Part shown: positions 30,362 through 30,479 of the stretch, piece after piece
How positions within the stretch are numbered: position 1 is the stretch's first letter
Layout of the letters: each line of letters begins with the position of its first letter
Assembly: GCA_023410575.1 (NCBI GenBank)
Contig: JAEYPP010000008.1
Span: forward strand, 1-30,479
Direction of reading: 5' to 3'
Origin: Bacillota bacterium
GTDB taxonomy: Bacteria > Bacillota > Clostridia > Lachnospirales > Lachnospiraceae
Length of the DNA: 30,479 nt
Notes under the pieces: model-generated
The model's database searches: none
The model's input: only the letters and a program-made list of their open reading frames with translations
Told to the model about the DNA's origin: nothing
Translations under genes and position numbers: made by a program

Positions 30362-30479
30362 GACAAAAGATACTCTTATCAACGAGTAGAGTTCTGGAAC
30401 TGGATTAAGTTTGCTGAAACTTCAGGAATTCCTGAGTTTGAGAAGTGTGCAGCAACTTATAGAAACTGGTCTGAAGGTA
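30362..30479 (+). pseudogene. ISL3-family transposase fragment (5' missing, runs off the window)
   Basis: The plus frame through the right edge encodes YSYQRVEFWNWIKFAETSG followed by IPEFEKCAATYRNWSEG, closely resembling the C-terminal catalytic part of ISL3 transposases (…W…A…SGIPEF…CA…T…NW…I). An in-frame TAA at 30335 and no upstream homology mean the N-terminal two thirds are absent here, so this is a truncated copy, possibly complete at its 3' end outside the window. Confidence 0.65.

Noticed and set aside
30121..30366. 81-codon minus-strand frame with several Cys and His
   Set aside because: No ribosome binding site, no recognisable family and unlikely amino acid order; its start lies at the edge of a transposase fragment on the other strand.

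Overview
The window is AT-rich, almost fully coding and has strong AGGAGG-type ribosome binding sites, many lipoproteins, Bce-type antibiotic-sensing modules, cobalamin riboswitches and a CD3324-family regulator. This fits a low-GC anaerobic Firmicute (Clostridia, probably Lachnospiraceae). The organism is inferred from gene content and style only; no rRNA or other species marker is present. It looks like ordinary chromosome with scattered decay (gene remnants, a tRNA 3' end, a transposase fragment) rather than one intact mobile element.

Layout. 1-980: the end of a surface protein with an InlB-type repeat, then a cluster of hairpins. 983-6884: a polyphosphate-polymerase-like VTC protein, a DUF4956 membrane protein and a CotH-family kinase-like surface protein form one leftward operon. 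A response regulator/histidine kinase pair diverges from it, and 11-bp-spaced direct repeats lie between. 6896-10929: a hairpin, a 50-base remnant of a hydrolase 3' end, then a Bce-like module (regulator, intramembrane-sensing kinase, ABC ATPase, ABC permease) whose permease lacks the usual large extracellular domain. 11027-16137: a multidrug-type ABC exporter, a repeat-bearing lipoprotein and a membrane-anchored alpha/beta hydrolase. 16406-17716: a promoter, a DUF4272 protein and a small unknown protein.

17894-19338 is the most intriguing part: a stand-alone TipAS drug-recognition domain and an AAA+ ATPase in a tight operon. Its promoter has a TTGACC/TATAAT pair 19 bp apart with a palindrome in the spacer, the hallmark of MerR/TipA-type activation. 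19510-22380 holds a lipoprotein and a cobalamin-controlled locus: two cobalamin riboswitches, a Cys-rich small protein, a transcobalamin-C-like (DUF4430) lipoprotein and an ECF-type S component, which together suggest vitamin B12 capture and import.

22432-30479 is an accessory stretch of single genes: a VOC protein, two methyltransferases, an anchored protein of unknown function, a secreted Ntn-type (C45-like) amide hydrolase, two GNAT acetyltransferases, a CD3324-family protein and a small membrane protein. Between them lie two open-frame remnants, a tRNA 3'-end fragment with terminator and short repeats (possible integration scar), an alternative-hairpin leader, and an ISL3-type transposase fragment at the right edge.

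Two 49-50 base palindromes, 4.9 kb apart, are near copies with compensatory changes in both arms and may be an interspersed repeat family.
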